A stretch of 64,000 nucleotides of DNA, from the NCBI GenBank assembly GCA_030560485.1, contig JAKTTS010000009.1:21715-85714 (forward strand), in the 5' to 3' direction. The stretch is from Ascoidea tarda (nom. inval.). Lineage: Eukaryota > Ascomycota > Saccharomycetes > Ascoideales > Ascoideaceae. The notes beneath the pieces are model-generated. The model saw nothing but the letters and a program-made list of their open reading frames with translations, was not told the origin of the DNA and searched no databases. Shown here piece after piece: positions 32,754-43,755 of this stretch. Every line of letters starts with the position of its first letter. Position 1 is the first letter of the stretch. A program made the translations under genes and the position numbers.

Positions 32754-35700
32754 CTACTTGGAACACAAGTCCATTTCTTCTCTGGTTAATGACTTTATAT
32801 AAACACATTTTGATATAATTTCGGGAATAGGTTCAAAGTCATATAATTTAGACCACTGAATGCATTGAATAAAATTACGAACAATTTTAGACGAAGAAGT
32901 AAATCTTTCCAAGTTAACTAGAGTATCATCATCATTTATATCAAGGGGTTCCCCAATTTCAGTACTAGCAAATAAATCTTTGCCATCACGAATGTCTCTG
33001 CTTGAGATTAAAACAGGTTTACTGGCATTGAATGTTAAATCAGAGAGGTATAGCCCAAAAAAGGGAATACAACCTTTTGAAGGTATTATGCTTTCAATTT
33101 CCTTTCTTAGTTTGAGAAAATTTCCTTCGGAATGAGCAAATGTTTCCAAAGTTCTCAATGTAAAAATGTCAGACGCGTCCATCTTGTTCCAAGTATAATA
33201 AAGCTCTTTAATTCTTGGTGTTGTAAGCGCAAGAACAATTTGCATTAAAGTAGAGTAATTTTGTAGTTTAAAACAGTTGTTAGCAATATGAATAAATCTC
33301 GAAATCGTGTCTCGCCTGTATTTTTCATCATTAGTCAAAAGGATTTCTGACACAATCCAGTTAACAGTTAAATTAAACCTAGAAATAACAAGATCAATTC
33401 CTCTAACGTTTTTCTTTAATAATAGTTGTAACCAACTTGTGATTGGCTTTAGTTCTTGGGACCACTGTAAATCAATTAGTTCTCTCCAATCAACTTCAGA
33501 TAATGCATCTTTTTCGATAAGTGTAAACTGTTTGGCTAATGTAATCGAATCATAGCTTAAAATAAAAGATAAATGTCTTTTTGTGGATAGAACTTCTTGA
33601 ATAGACAAAATACCATCATTTAAACAGTGTTTTTCAAGCATACTCTCAATGACGTTGTTTCCAGGATTATTAAAATCGATTTTCCCAGGATTCAATTCAG
33701 TTAAAGCGGCAAGATTATTTAAATCTTGAACAACCTGAGGAACATTGGTGAATATATTACCTTTAGATGAAGAGTCCTCAACTGGATCTGCAATACTTAG
33801 TTCTGCCACTTTTCTTGTTAAAATTTCAGTATCAGCTGCACTGTCAGTGGTAATATTGCATTCATCAATTGTAGAATCAGTTTCGTCATTTTCCAAAAAG
33901 GACTTCTCCTTAGGTTTTTGAGAATCCTTTCCTCTTAATTTAAGAAGAGCAGCCGTTACTGGGTCTCCACTGATAAGTTCATCTGGGATTTCTTTTAAAT
34001 TTTGAACAATATCTTTCTGGTCACCAACAAAAGGAGGAAGAAATGCCTCACTAAGAGAAGAAATCGGACGAGCCTCGCATCCTTCTGTTTCGTAAATACT
34101 AACAGATCCGGAGGATAGTGACTTTTTGTGAGAAAAGAAGTTGTGCTTTTTCTTTAAAACCAGATCATCTGATGCTTTTAACATCTCTTTTGATTGTTTC
34201 AAGTTAAGAATGTTTTCTTTCGACTTGTTCAATCTCAACCGAAATTCGTTCCTTTCTTCCATTGTGGGCTTTGTTTTTAATGTAACAAGAACCGGTCTCA
34301 ATTCAGAAGAAAAAATTGATGATGAATCTGATATTATACTTTTTGTTTGATCAAAAAAACTGGAAGAGTTTATCAAGCTTCTGTTAACATTGGCAGGAGG
34401 AGGAATCCCAGATAGTTCATTTACACTATCATTATTATGATAACCCAAACTTTCATGTTTAAGAGTGCCACTGTTAGTGGGAGTCTGGCTAATAGAAGTC
34501 TTGATGACATCAGGAGAATTCCAATTAGAATTAAGTTGCATCCGGTTTAATCCTTGAACATCAAACTTCAAATCAGAGAAAGCTGCACGTTTTTTGAGTA
34601 AGTTTCTTTCTGGATTAGCAATATCATTCGAATTAGATTCAGTTGAAAGAGCTGAACTGTATGATATATATGACTTAGAAGTAGCAGATGACAAACTTGC
34701 ATTAAACCTAGAATCTTCAGAAAATTGAGAGTTTTGTTGAGTAGAAACTGAATTTTGATTGGGTGATTTCATTCTTTTCCCAAGTAAAACATTTTCGGTA
34801 GGTGAAGAGGATTTTGAAGAATAAGAAGACTTCAGAATCATCGATTTCTCTATTGTGATATTTTCAGTAGATTTATCAACTTGGTCATCTTTTTGATTAC
34901 CTCTATCAGCCAGATTGATTATTATTTTATTATTGATATTCTCCGACAACTTTGAATTAGATGAAGTTGGAATAGCAGAATTTTTCAATGAATAATTAAA
35001 ACTAGTAGGAAATGGTTTGGAGAACGATTCCTGATCAGGGCTCATTACTATTCTTAGATCATTAATCCCTTGTTTTTTCTTCAATAAATCCGTGGCACGA
35101 TTATTGTAAGATTGTATTCCACTTGATTCACCATAGACGGATGAATCTGAATAACTAGAGTAAGATTTACTGGAAATATAACTTATTCTAGAGCAACGAT
35201 TCAAACTATTTAAATTTCCGGTAAATCGATCTGACAATCTATTATCTTGAAACTTAGTGCTTGAAGAAGCCAATATCTGATTTTCTCCATCTGAAAAACG
35301 TTTTTCTATGGTGTTATTTTCAATTTCACTTAATTGCAGATCAAGTTTATCCGGGCTTCTAAAATGCTCTTCTTTTGCTTCAGTGGAATCAACGGGTGAA
35401 AGTATTGAACTACCCAAAACCTCTTCAATTTTTTGATCTAGATCTAAAATGAATTCTGTTTTGTTACTATTAGGAGTCTCTAATTGATAACTTGTATTCA
35501 TAAACCTTGAATTATTATTATTTATTATTTTGCTTTTGTCAAGAGGATTTTGAGATTCTACTAAACTGTTATTATATTCCTCAACTGTATCATTTTTATT
35601 TGTTGAAATCGGCGAGCTAAAAACTATATTCTGATGAATATTTTGATTGGCGAATTTATTGACAACAGAGATGCTTGCATGATCTTTAGAAAAGTCAAAA

Positions 35701-38700
35701 GAACTAATTTTCATGCCCTTTTTCTTAACTTCTTCTTGAAGTTGGAGGATAAAATCTAGCTCATCCACAACTCTTGCACTTAATATATCCATTTTAAAAT
35801 CATTGGTTCCTGAATTAGATGATCCTTTTTTCATGGATTGTCCAAAACTAGAGTTATTGTAATCTTGACCAAATTTCCGGCTTTCATCCAAACTTAAAAC
35901 TGAGTCGATAATACTTACTGGCAATGTATGCCTATCTATTTCACTTGGTAAGCTATCTCTGTTGATTGATATTAAACTTTCCACTAAGTTATTTAGGCTT
36001 TCATCACTGCTTACACTTTTTTTGCTCTTGACAGAAAAAGTTTGCCTCCAACTATTAAATAAATTTTTAATATTTCTGGATTTTTCTGACGAACTGCGAA
36101 AAGCTTTTGAAAAAGATGATGAAGGAGTTTTGGGAGTTTTAACTTGTGGTTTATCTGTATCAATAACTACTGAATTGTTTTTAATCGCTTTTAAGAATAG
36201 ATTGTTAATGTTTTTTGATTTAAAAGATTTTTTTCTTCTAAGTTTTGAGGATAAGATACTGTCAGTGTCATTCAATTGATTGCTTTTTTGTGGAGACGCT
36301 GGTGGTTTTCTTGGGCTCGATTTTGGTGATTTGTGTGATCTTTTAGGACTTGAAGGAGTTGATATTGATTTTTGATCACTGCTTGAATCATCATCCACAA
36401 GCGAAATTAAACTTAAATTTATTTTCTTATTAGGAGTGGGAGGAACAATATCGTCAAACTTGACTTCTTGTTCTAATTTCGTTGGTTTAATTTCACCTCG
36501 AAGAGAGATTGTATTGTTATTGAAATTCTCGTATTGTGGTTGTGATAAATACTTGATTCCCTCCGTATCAGAAAGAGGGTCAAGTAATTCCATTGGAGTG
36601 GTTGAGTTGACTTGAATTTTAATAAGACGAGAAACAGGTACTTGGGGATTTATTAATTTTGAAGCTGATAATAAATTTGGGAAGGAGCTTTGGGAAACAT
36701 GAGCATTATTAAAATTTGAAAACAATGGTGATCTTTTGTCAAGGGAATTTTTTCTTTGGTCTGAAAATGAGCTATTTCTATTTTGACTAGATACGGGTGA
36801 ATGAATAAAAGAAGGAGATTGTGGAATTGAAGGTCTTCTTGAATGAGAAAGCGAAGAGTTATCAGAAGTTCTTTTTTTTTGATAATTTAAAAACTTTTGT
36901 TTATTTTCTGAAATAATCTGTTCTAAGGTTAGCACTTTATCAGAATTATCATTTGTCATAGAAAATGAGGAGTTTTCTGATTCGGATAATAAATCCACTG
37001 ATATCAAATCATCGGCATCTTTTTGATTATTTGAAAGATTTCTAGTTTTAATTTGTAAAGGATTTTCAAACTCCAAATTGGAATTGGAAGATATCCTGAG
37101 GGGAGAATTTTTAAAGGGAGGAGGCAATTTCTGGTCAAATTTGTTGAAAGAATCATAATTCCAATAAATGGGGGCTTTCCCCTTTTGATTATGGTGATTT
37201 GAATCAGAAAGAATTTCATGTGGAAAAGTTTCAAAGTCATCACTTATTTTACTAGTACCAATCAAGGATTTACTATCTTTAATAGATGAAAAGGGATCGG
37301 TGTGATTGATGTTTTGAGAGCTAGAGGAGTAATTGTTAAAGATGATGTCGTTATTGTTATTAATGTTGTTAAAGTTATCGAGATTATCATTGTTATCAGT
37401 ATGATCAAAAGAAATATTTGAGTCATAGTTAAGATTATAGCTTTCATCTAGTAAGTAATTTTCATCAAAATCTCTATCCATACTGCTTCTAAAACTACTT
37501 CCAAAATGATTACTTGGGGGATTATAATCTGAATCGACGATTGAGGAAAAAGCTTGAGAAGAGTAGGTTGTATCATCAGTAGAAGGTTTATTTGAATGAT
37601 GATGTATAGCATTCATTGAATTTTCAGGAAACATTACCATTGAATTTCCTCTTGCGATATTAGAGGAAAAGGAGTTGTTGTAGGCATGGTTGTTATAGTG
37701 AATTGGAATATTATTATTTGAGTTAAAATTTGGATCGATTTTTTTCTCTAGATTATTCAAGTTATTCAAGTTTAGATTTTTAATATTCAAGTGTGAGAAG
37801 GTGTGATTGGAGTTGAGATAGTTATTATTTGGAATGAAATTAGTTGAAGCCGATACTGAAGAGCTGTTTGTATAAAAGGAGAGGAATTTATTTTGGCGAT
37901 ATGAGGGATCGATTGAAGATCTTAAACCATTGAGAGAGGAGTTTAAATTAGTTGGGGAGCCTCCAGGAGACAAATTAAGATGTAATAATTTTGTTATAGT
38001 GATTAGATCGAGGTTTAAAATGGAGAATGAAGAAGTGAAAGAAGTTGAAGTTGAAGTGGTGGATGGAGATGAGTTTGAGTTTGTATTGGTTGAAGTTGAG
38101 ATTGTTGGTGAAGAGGAAGAGAAATTGGGATGATTGAGATTGTGAATTTGGGGTTGAGACACTGAAAATTGGTTAATTGATTGATCATTCCAGTAGATTG
38201 ATAAATTAGTGAACCAGCATTTTTTCAATTCTATAAGGATTTTGTAGAGAAAGAGCAAGTTATTTTTATTGTTTTTGAGGTGGTTATAGTGGTGATTAAT
38301 AAGGTCATCATTGAGAGTGTTGGTATTAGTGTTGTGAATATTATTGAACTGGTCTATATCGATATTTGAAATGAAAAAGGTTTGGATTTGATTATTAAAG
38401 TAATTGGTGAAGGTTATTCTCAAGTTTAAATCATTCAAGAAATCATCAGCAAAAAAGTTTAGGAGCCAATGCCTTAGAACAACAAAAGTTCTTAGTAGGA
38501 TTGATTTATAGACACACAAATTTTTATCATTATTATTATTTGCAGTATTTATTGATAGGGAGTGGGTGAAGGCCCATTTAAATCTTAGTAGTAGTATATT
38601 TAATAGAGAAGTTTTGTTGAAATAGTTTCTAAAAGTTAAGAAGAAATCAGATACAAACTCATAATTTATAATGTTAGGAGAAGTCAAGTAGGATATTATT

Positions 38701-39134
38701 GATTTTAAATTAGCGAAAGCTATTTGATTTTCTTTATTAATATTATTTTTAAGATGTTTATTATTTTTAAAATGTTTATTATTTTTATTATTTTTATTAT
38801 TTTTATTATTGTTATTATAGGATTTATTAATGTTATTGGTTATATTGTCAAAAATAATGTAATTTGGGTTTGAAGGGATTGGGAAGTAAAAAGGATGCTC
38901 AAAAAAAGAGGAATCCAATTTATTTAGGGGAGTATTTAGTGGTTGTGTCTCTTGATTGTGACTAGATTGTTGAAAATTATCTTGAGAAGTATCTTGAGGA
39001 GAGTCTTGAGAAGTATCTTGAGAAGTGTTTAAATCACTGTGTATATTGATATTATCATTGATATTGCCACTATTCTTATTAATGAGATGATTAGTCATAT
39101 TTTTACTAGTATTAATGTTTTCGAAAACCGACAT
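32754..39134 (-). CDS. LTE1: LTE1-type guanine-nucleotide exchange factor (RasGEF)
   Basis: 2126 aa. A RasGEF N-terminal module lies at about residues 135-260 (IISYLTSPNIINYEFVSDFF). About 1500 residues of Ser/Asn-rich, probably disordered linker follow. A catalytic RasGEF (CDC25-homology) domain occupies about residues 1800-2090 (NVRGIDLVISRFNLTVNWIVSEIL, RFIHIANNCFKLQNYSTLMQIVLALT, IPFFGLYLSDL). Splitting the N-module and catalytic domain to opposite ends is the hallmark of Lte1, which promotes mitotic exit and spindle-position control at the bud cortex. No SH3 domain is seen, unlike Cdc25. It is much longer than S. cerevisiae Lte1 (1435 aa) because of the linker. The short QDTSQDSPQD repeats near residue 40 are a further low-complexity expansion. 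Confidence 0.9.
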   Translation of the reverse strand: MSVFENINTSKNMTNHLINKNSGNINDNINIHSDLNTSQDTSQDSPQDTSQDNFQQSSHNQETQPLNTPLNKLDSSFFEHPFYFPIPSNPNYIIFDNITNNINKSYNNNNKNNKNNKNNKHFKNNKHLKNNINKENQIAFANLKSIISYLTSPNIINYEFVSDFFLTFRNYFNKTSLLNILLLRFKWAFTHSLSINTANNNNDKNLCVYKSILLRTFVVLRHWLLNFFADDFLNDLNLRITFTNYFNNQIQTFFISNIDIDQFNNIHNTNTNTLNDDLINHHYNHLKNNKNNLLFLYKILIELKKCWFTNLSIYWNDQSINQFSVSQPQIHNLNHPNFSSSSPTISTSTNTNSNSSPSTTSTSTSFTSSFSILNLDLITITKLLHLNLSPGGSPTNLNSSLNGLRSSIDPSYRQNKFLSFYTNSSSVSASTNFIPNNNYLNSNHTFSHLNIKNLNLNNLNNLEKKIDPNFNSNNNIPIHYNNHAYNNSFSSNIARGNSMVMFPENSMNAIHHHSNKPSTDDTTYSSQAFSSIVDSDYNPPSNHFGSSFRSSMDRDFDENYLLDESYNLNYDSNISFDHTDNNDNLDNFNNINNNNDIIFNNYSSSSQNINHTDPFSSIKDSKSLIGTSKISDDFETFPHEILSDSNHHNQKGKAPIYWNYDSFNKFDQKLPPPFKNSPLRISSNSNLEFENPLQIKTRNLSNNQKDADDLISVDLLSESENSSFSMTNDNSDKVLTLEQIISENKQKFLNYQKKRTSDNSSLSHSRRPSIPQSPSFIHSPVSSQNRNSSFSDQRKNSLDKRSPLFSNFNNAHVSQSSFPNLLSASKLINPQVPVSRLIKIQVNSTTPMELLDPLSDTEGIKYLSQPQYENFNNNTISLRGEIKPTKLEQEVKFDDIVPPTPNKKINLSLISLVDDDSSSDQKSISTPSSPKRSHKSPKSSPRKPPASPQKSNQLNDTDSILSSKLRRKKSFKSKNINNLFLKAIKNNSVVIDTDKPQVKTPKTPSSSFSKAFRSSSEKSRNIKNLFNSWRQTFSVKSKKSVSSDESLNNLVESLISINRDSLPSEIDRHTLPVSIIDSVLSLDESRKFGQDYNNSSFGQSMKKGSSNSGTNDFKMDILSARVVDELDFILQLQEEVKKKGMKISSFDFSKDHASISVVNKFANQNIHQNIVFSSPISTNKNDTVEEYNNSLVESQNPLDKSKIINNNNSRFMNTSYQLETPNSNKTEFILDLDQKIEEVLGSSILSPVDSTEAKEEHFRSPDKLDLQLSEIENNTIEKRFSDGENQILASSSTKFQDNRLSDRFTGNLNSLNRCSRISYISSKSYSSYSDSSVYGESSGIQSYNNRATDLLKKKQGINDLRIVMSPDQESFSKPFPTSFNYSLKNSAIPTSSNSKLSENINNKIIINLADRGNQKDDQVDKSTENITIEKSMILKSSYSSKSSSPTENVLLGKRMKSPNQNSVSTQQNSQFSEDSRFNASLSSATSKSYISYSSALSTESNSNDIANPERNLLKKRAAFSDLKFDVQGLNRMQLNSNWNSPDVIKTSISQTPTNSGTLKHESLGYHNNDSVNELSGIPPPANVNRSLINSSSFFDQTKSIISDSSSIFSSELRPVLVTLKTKPTMEERNEFRLRLNKSKENILNLKQSKEMLKASDDLVLKKKHNFFSHKKSLSSGSVSIYETEGCEARPISSLSEAFLPPFVGDQKDIVQNLKEIPDELISGDPVTAALLKLRGKDSQKPKEKSFLENDETDSTIDECNITTDSAADTEILTRKVAELSIADPVEDSSSKGNIFTNVPQVVQDLNNLAALTELNPGKIDFNNPGNNVIESMLEKHCLNDGILSIQEVLSTKRHLSFILSYDSITLAKQFTLIEKDALSEVDWRELIDLQWSQELKPITSWLQLLLKKNVRGIDLVISRFNLTVNWIVSEILLTNDEKYRRDTISRFIHIANNCFKLQNYSTLMQIVLALTTPRIKELYYTWNKMDASDIFTLRTLETFAHSEGNFLKLRKEIESIIPSKGCIPFFGLYLSDLTFNASKPVLISSRDIRDGKDLFASTEIGEPLDINDDDTLVNLERFTSSSKIVRNFIQCIQWSKLYDFEPIPEIISKCVYIKSLTREEMDLCSK

Positions 39135-40231
39135 TATTATGCAAAATTTCTTTTTTTTTATGTATGATTTTTCAAGAAATAAAATAATGAGATACGATAT
39201 AATATAATATAATATAATATAATATAATAAAGGATAGTGTAATATAATAAAATATAAAGTAATATACAGTGAGTAATATACAGTATATAATAATATATTA
39301 TATTATATTATATTATATTGTATTATATTTTATTATATTTTATTAAATGGAATAGAGTATGGTGGATAGTGAGTATGAGTTGTAACCAGTAGTTATAATA
39401 AAGAGACAATGTTTAAGGATAGTTAAAAACGACAAATATCTTGAAAGACGTGAAAAAACGATTGGGGGATAGTGGAAGGGAATTGCAAATCAGAGAAGCA
39501 AGAACAAAGTCTTAAACTAATAAGATTGTTGAGGGAAACGTTCAGTGTTGAACTTGTGTGTTGAGTGTGTTGTTATTGTTATTGTTGATATTATGGTTAC
39601 TGTTAATGTGAATTGTTTGAATCGCTTGAATAAGAGGTTGAAAAGAGTAAAAGTGCACTAGGACAAGTTTTTTAGCTTTTTAACTCTGGATTAGAGAACA
39701 GAAGAGAAAGAACGAAGGCGAGATAATGTACTTGGGAATGAGAAAGATGAGAAGAGCCGGCAAAGGCAGCAGAAGCAGGAGCAGCAGAGGCAGCAGAAGC
39801 AGCAGAATGGTGGTGAAGAGCAGACGACGCTGGGGACAATTGTCGAGGAGCAGTTGATGGACGATGGAAAGATAAAAAGAGGTGGGTTTGCAAATGGGTG
39901 ATTTGAGCAGAAAGAATTTGAAATTGGGGGGATCCACAGCGGTGGTGCTGCCGCAAACACCACAGGTGCGGGTGACGTGCAGAAACGCAGTTTGGTGTGT
40001 CTGGATGTGTAAACCGTGGCAATGGGTGCACGTGTGTCCGTGTATTTGGCTGCGAGTGTGCGCGATATCCATGGGAACGGAGGCCCAGTTCGGTATTTTA
40101 CACGACTTTGTCAGAGGCGTGTAACTCCCAGCACGGCTCGAGCCAACACACACAAAACAAAAAGGAACACCTTCACACGACTCTTCGATGGAACCCACAG
40201 CCTGTGTTCTGCGCAATTGTTTGTGTCCAAC
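39135..40231. promoter_or_regulatory. divergent promoter region LTE1 / TWF1
   Basis: The LTE1-proximal part is an AT inverted repeat (39195-39345). 39755-39810 is a GCAGCAGAAG-rich purine tract, pyrimidine-rich in the LTE1 sense. 39900-40230 is GC-rich and GT-rich, with GTGCACGTGTGT-like sequence near 40027 that recalls Rap1-type sites. Open frames here (39672-40216) are not credible genes. Confidence 0.55.
39195..39345. repeat. (ATAAT)n / (ATTAT)n inverted repeat
   Basis: An ATAAT pentamer run at about 39198-39230 faces an ATTAT run at about 39296-39345, which is its reverse complement, with about 65 bp between. The two could form a long AT hairpin or cruciform just upstream of LTE1. Confidence 0.8.
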
Positions 40232-41380
40232 ATGTCTACTCAGTCTGGTATCGTTGCCTCTCAGGAATTGATTTCCTCGTTTGCCAACTTCATTGCCTCG
40301 AAGAGCAGAGCCTTCACCATCAAGATTGCCAACGAGTTGCTTGTTCCCTCCGACACCATTTCTGGCTCATCATCTCTTGAGCAGGACTTTGCAACCATCA
40401 ACTCCAAATTGGCCCCTGATCCCAATTCCAAGACCAACTCGCGCTATCTCTTTGTCAGAATCAACCAGGACGGCTTGCTGTATATTTTTATAAGTTTTAT
40501 CCCCGAAAATGAGTCTGTTCGCTCAAGAATGTTATATGCTTCTACCCAAAACACGCTTCTCAGAGAATTGGGTAATTCAAAACTAATCTCAAAGAAATAC
40601 CATATCACTGATATCGACGAGATCTCATATGCCAACTACAAAGATCTTGTTCACCAAGAAAACTCTCAATTGCCATATACTGAAGATGAATTGATTGAAA
40701 AAGATTTACAAAAACTATCCTTTTTAGGCAACTCCCCAAAAAGTCTACCATCTTTTAATCCCAAATCTCCCAATTCTCATTCCAGCTCTCATTATCGTTC
40801 CAATTCTTACTCGTCTCCCAAATCGGTCTCAAATTTCAGTTTCCAAATTGATGACGAGCTAATTGATTTATTGTCTCAAACTATGGAAACTAATCTACTA
40901 ATCAATTGTTATATCGATATTAAAAATGAAACCATCAACTTGCTAGACATCAAAAGAAACGTTTTGATCCCAAATTTAGTCTCAAATTTAAACAGCTCTT
41001 ACCTATCAAATACTCCTCATCCAAAATATTCTTTCTATTACTATGCAATTAATAGAAAATTATCTTTCATTTACACCTGCCCTTCTGGTTCAAAAGTCAA
41101 AGAAAGAATGATTTACGCTACAAATAAACAAGGCTTCATCAACTCTTTATCCTCTCAATTGGGTTCTCTTCATTTCGATTTGTTGTTCGAGGTCGGAGAT
41201 AGTGATGAAATTGATTTATCAAAGTTTACTTCTTCTCCTAATTCTGCTACTTCAAGTACTTCAAGTCTATCTAATAACTCTACCGATAATTTATCAAATT
41301 TGCCCTTAGTTGACAATGATATTTCTTCAACAAGAACGATTAACAAGTTTTCCAGACCAAAGGGTCCTCGTCGTCGTTAA
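40232..41380 (+). CDS. TWF1: twinfilin, actin monomer-sequestering protein (TWF1)
   Basis: 382 aa from the ATG at 40232, where the sequence MSTQSGI-ASQEL matches the twinfilin N-terminus; upstream codons to 40016 are GC-rich promoter. The first ADF-H domain lies at about residues 5-150 (RYLFVRI, SVRSRMLYASTQNTLLREL). A Ser-rich linker is followed by a second ADF-H domain at about residues 205-330 (KVKERMIYATNKQGF). The tail is Lys/Arg-rich and Pro-containing (FSRPKGPRRR), as in twinfilins, where it binds capping protein. Twinfilin binds ADP-actin monomers and regulates filament ends in cortical patches. It is slightly longer than S. cerevisiae Twf1 (332 aa). The early codons are GC-richer than the rest of the gene. 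Confidence 0.95.
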   Translation: MSTQSGIVASQELISSFANFIASKSRAFTIKIANELLVPSDTISGSSSLEQDFATINSKLAPDPNSKTNSRYLFVRINQDGLLYIFISFIPENESVRSRMLYASTQNTLLRELGNSKLISKKYHITDIDEISYANYKDLVHQENSQLPYTEDELIEKDLQKLSFLGNSPKSLPSFNPKSPNSHSSSHYRSNSYSSPKSVSNFSFQIDDELIDLLSQTMETNLLINCYIDIKNETINLLDIKRNVLIPNLVSNLNSSYLSNTPHPKYSFYYYAINRKLSFIYTCPSGSKVKERMIYATNKQGFINSLSSQLGSLHFDLLFEVGDSDEIDLSKFTSSPNSATSSTSSLSNNSTDNLSNLPLVDNDISSTRTINKFSRPKGPRRR

Positions 41381-41544
41381 AAAAAAAAAAATTGAAATCG
41401 ACTAAAAGTATTTTCTTATTTTAATTTTTTAATAAATTTAATCTCCATATTTTTTATAAGTTCTATATAAAAAGAGATTTCTAAGAAAACAAAACAAGAC
41501 AAAAAAAAGCAAAAAAGTGATAGATTATAACATATTTTAAAATA

Positions 41545-43254
41545 TCAATTACTAGAAATACTGACATTTATCATTTTTTCATCAAATTCAATTTCTTTAT
41601 TGTTTTTTTCATTCTCATTCTCATTCTCATTCTCATTCTCATTCTCATTATCTAATTTATCTAGTCTCTCTTGTTTATGCTGTTCTTTACTCCCCGTAAC
41701 TCCAACTTTTAAGAAAAATGACAATATAAATGCTAAAATACCACATCCCAACGCAAACCAATATGCATTTTTAAACCCATCAAATAATCGATCTGGATAC
41801 ACTGTTTGTAATTCAGTGCCATAATATTCATATCTTGCACTAACTAACGCAGTTGTTATAGCCAACCCAATTGTGGAACTTATTTGAATGATCGTATTAA
41901 ACACCCCTGCTGCTGAACTTTGTAAATTCTCTGGTACTGATGTTAATGTAATGATATTAACCACATTATATGCAATATCAGCTCCAATAACGCAGAATAT
42001 ATAGCTCCAAAAGGGTCCTAGCCAATAACTTCTATCAATATCCATTGTCAACCAAAAAATAGAACCGATTATGAAACCCAATGTCGCAATTAACATTAAA
42101 ACTGTCCCAGTAATCTTGTGCAATGTAAAAGCTGCAAAGACATTCACTAATATACCTGCAACACCAAGAGTCATTTGACAAGCAGTGGTTAATAAAGGTG
42201 AATAGCCCAACACTTGTTCAAAAAACAAAATCGAATAAAAGACAATTGTTCCAACAAAGTTCATCCAACTTAGACTGATAATACACATTGATAGAGAGAA
42301 ATTTCTCGATTTCCAAATTTGCATTGGCATTAAAGGTAATTTTGGAATATAGGCTTCATAGAAACATAATGCAACGATTAACAAAAAGCCAATTATAAAT
42401 GTTGCAAGAATATAAGGAGTCTTCCATCCTCTTTCAGTGGCATCAACTTGTGTTAAAGCAAAACAGAATAAAGTGAAACCTGATAAAGATAAAAATGCAC
42501 CAACATAGTCTAATGAAGATAGAACATTGAAAGCCTTTTTCAAATTTAAAGGGGGGTCATTTGGAATTACAAAAACAGCCAAAACTAATATAACAGAGAA
42601 AAAAATAGCTAGAAAGAAATGGCAAGCTCTCCAAGATAATATTTCAGTGCCAATACCACCAATCAAGACCCCAAGGATTAATCCAACTGGAGCACCAGCT
42701 GCAAAAGTAGCCAATGCTCTATTTTTTCTTCTTCCAGTCTCGTAGATAGATCCAATCATCCCGGCAGCAGCTGGAGTAGCACCAGCTATAAATCCACCTA
42801 ACAATGCTCTAGAAATACAGAGACCAATGAAGGATTTCATAAAACCAGAAATTACATTGAATATTATGAATAGGAAAAAAGAAATTAAAATTGTAATTTT
42901 TCTACCCAAGGCATCAGCTATTCCTCCCGATAACAATAAAAAGGAACCAGTACCCAAGCTGATACTCCCTTGAGCCCATGTTAAAGAACCACCCGATATA
43001 TTAAAGTCCTTTGAGATATTATTAATGGAAATAGCAGCTATGCCTGAAGCTATTGGGGATGCTGCAATAGCTAGAGTGAAAATTAAAACACAGATTATTT
43101 CAACAAAAGTTGATTTAAATACTTCGGGTCTTGTCAAATCATGACGATGAGAGAAATCGTTTGATTCAAGATCATTTTGATTTTTAAGATGATTGGAACT
43201 GTTATGGTTTAGATTTTGTTGGGAGGACGAGTTGTGAGTATTGATGGAAGACAT
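41545..43254 (-). CDS. MFS multidrug/aminotriazole-type transporter (DHA2 family)
   Basis: 569 aa. A hydrophilic 48-residue N-terminus is followed by about 14 hydrophobic segments (about residues 55-530). MFS motif A is present (GGIADALGRKITIL), as is a motif C-like GAPVGLILGVLIGG. This fits the 14-TM drug:H+ antiporter group that includes yeast ATR1 and SGE1; the ATR1-like SGGSLTWAQGSISLG block supports the ATR1 side. Likely an H+-coupled exporter at the plasma membrane; its substrate is unknown. The cytosolic tail has an (Asn-Glu)n run coded by a TTCTCA microsatellite (41612-41647). It is convergent with TWF1, with only 164 bp between them. I found no in-frame CTG codon on the lines walked. 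Confidence 0.9.
   Translation of the reverse strand: MSSINTHNSSSQQNLNHNSSNHLKNQNDLESNDFSHRHDLTRPEVFKSTFVEIICVLIFTLAIAASPIASGIAAISINNISKDFNISGGSLTWAQGSISLGTGSFLLLSGGIADALGRKITILISFFLFIIFNVISGFMKSFIGLCISRALLGGFIAGATPAAAGMIGSIYETGRRKNRALATFAAGAPVGLILGVLIGGIGTEILSWRACHFFLAIFFSVILVLAVFVIPNDPPLNLKKAFNVLSSLDYVGAFLSLSGFTLFCFALTQVDATERGWKTPYILATFIIGFLLIVALCFYEAYIPKLPLMPMQIWKSRNFSLSMCIISLSWMNFVGTIVFYSILFFEQVLGYSPLLTTACQMTLGVAGILVNVFAAFTLHKITGTVLMLIATLGFIIGSIFWLTMDIDRSYWLGPFWSYIFCVIGADIAYNVVNIITLTSVPENLQSSAAGVFNTIIQISSTIGLAITTALVSARYEYYGTELQTVYPDRLFDGFKNAYWFALGCGILAFILSFFLKVGVTGSKEQHKQERLDKLDNENENENENENENEKNNKEIEFDEKMINVSISSN
41612..41647. repeat. TTCTCA hexamer microsatellite in the MFS gene
   Basis: Six perfect hexamers, coding alternating Asn-Glu in the transporter tail. 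Length variation would keep the frame. Confidence 0.9.
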
Positions 43255-43566
43255 TTTTACCCCACAAGATTAAACCAACAATAAGCTTAAATGAAAGTAA
43301 TAGTAATTAAAAACCAAAAAGGACTGCCGACGGTAAAACGAAATAGATTTATAGTGAGAAGCAATATTAAAAAAACCCTGGGATATAAAACTTCATGATG
43401 AGTAATGAAAAAAAAGTTTCGAACCAGTGATTAATAATGTGCAAGTAACCGAGAAATTTTGTAGATCATTGTGAATTGATCTGGGGTCCAAAAGGTCGAG
43501 ATCTCAAAAATATTTTCCAATTTCCTATTTTTGATGCGGAGATAAAAGGGAGCATACTCTTTAGGA

Positions 43567-43755
43567 ATGCGCGGAGATAATCTGACCAAAAGATTGGGCA
43601 GCAACAAAGAACTCACTGATCTCAACGTCAGGATTAGATCCGTTCTGGTGATTGAAAACAAATGCAAATTGCTTGATTATACCACCACTTCCCACCATCA
43701 TGATAACAAACATGCAAAGCTTAACAACTCCAATTATAAAACTATCATTTGCTGA
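43567..43755 (+). CDS. possible small protein, unidentified
   Basis: 62 codons from an ATG, with a basic, hydrophilic start (MRGDNLTKRLGSNKELTDLN) and a His/Asn-rich second half ending in Cys. The codon choice looks like coding DNA, but no family is recognised and a frame this short can occur by chance. Confidence 0.2.
   Translation: MRGDNLTKRLGSNKELTDLNVRIRSVLVIENKCKLLDYTTTSHHHDNKHAKLNNSNYKTIIC

Noticed and set aside
39672-40216. Several open frames in the LTE1/TWF1 promoter
   Set aside because: They overlap on both strands in GC-rich DNA and have no family signal.
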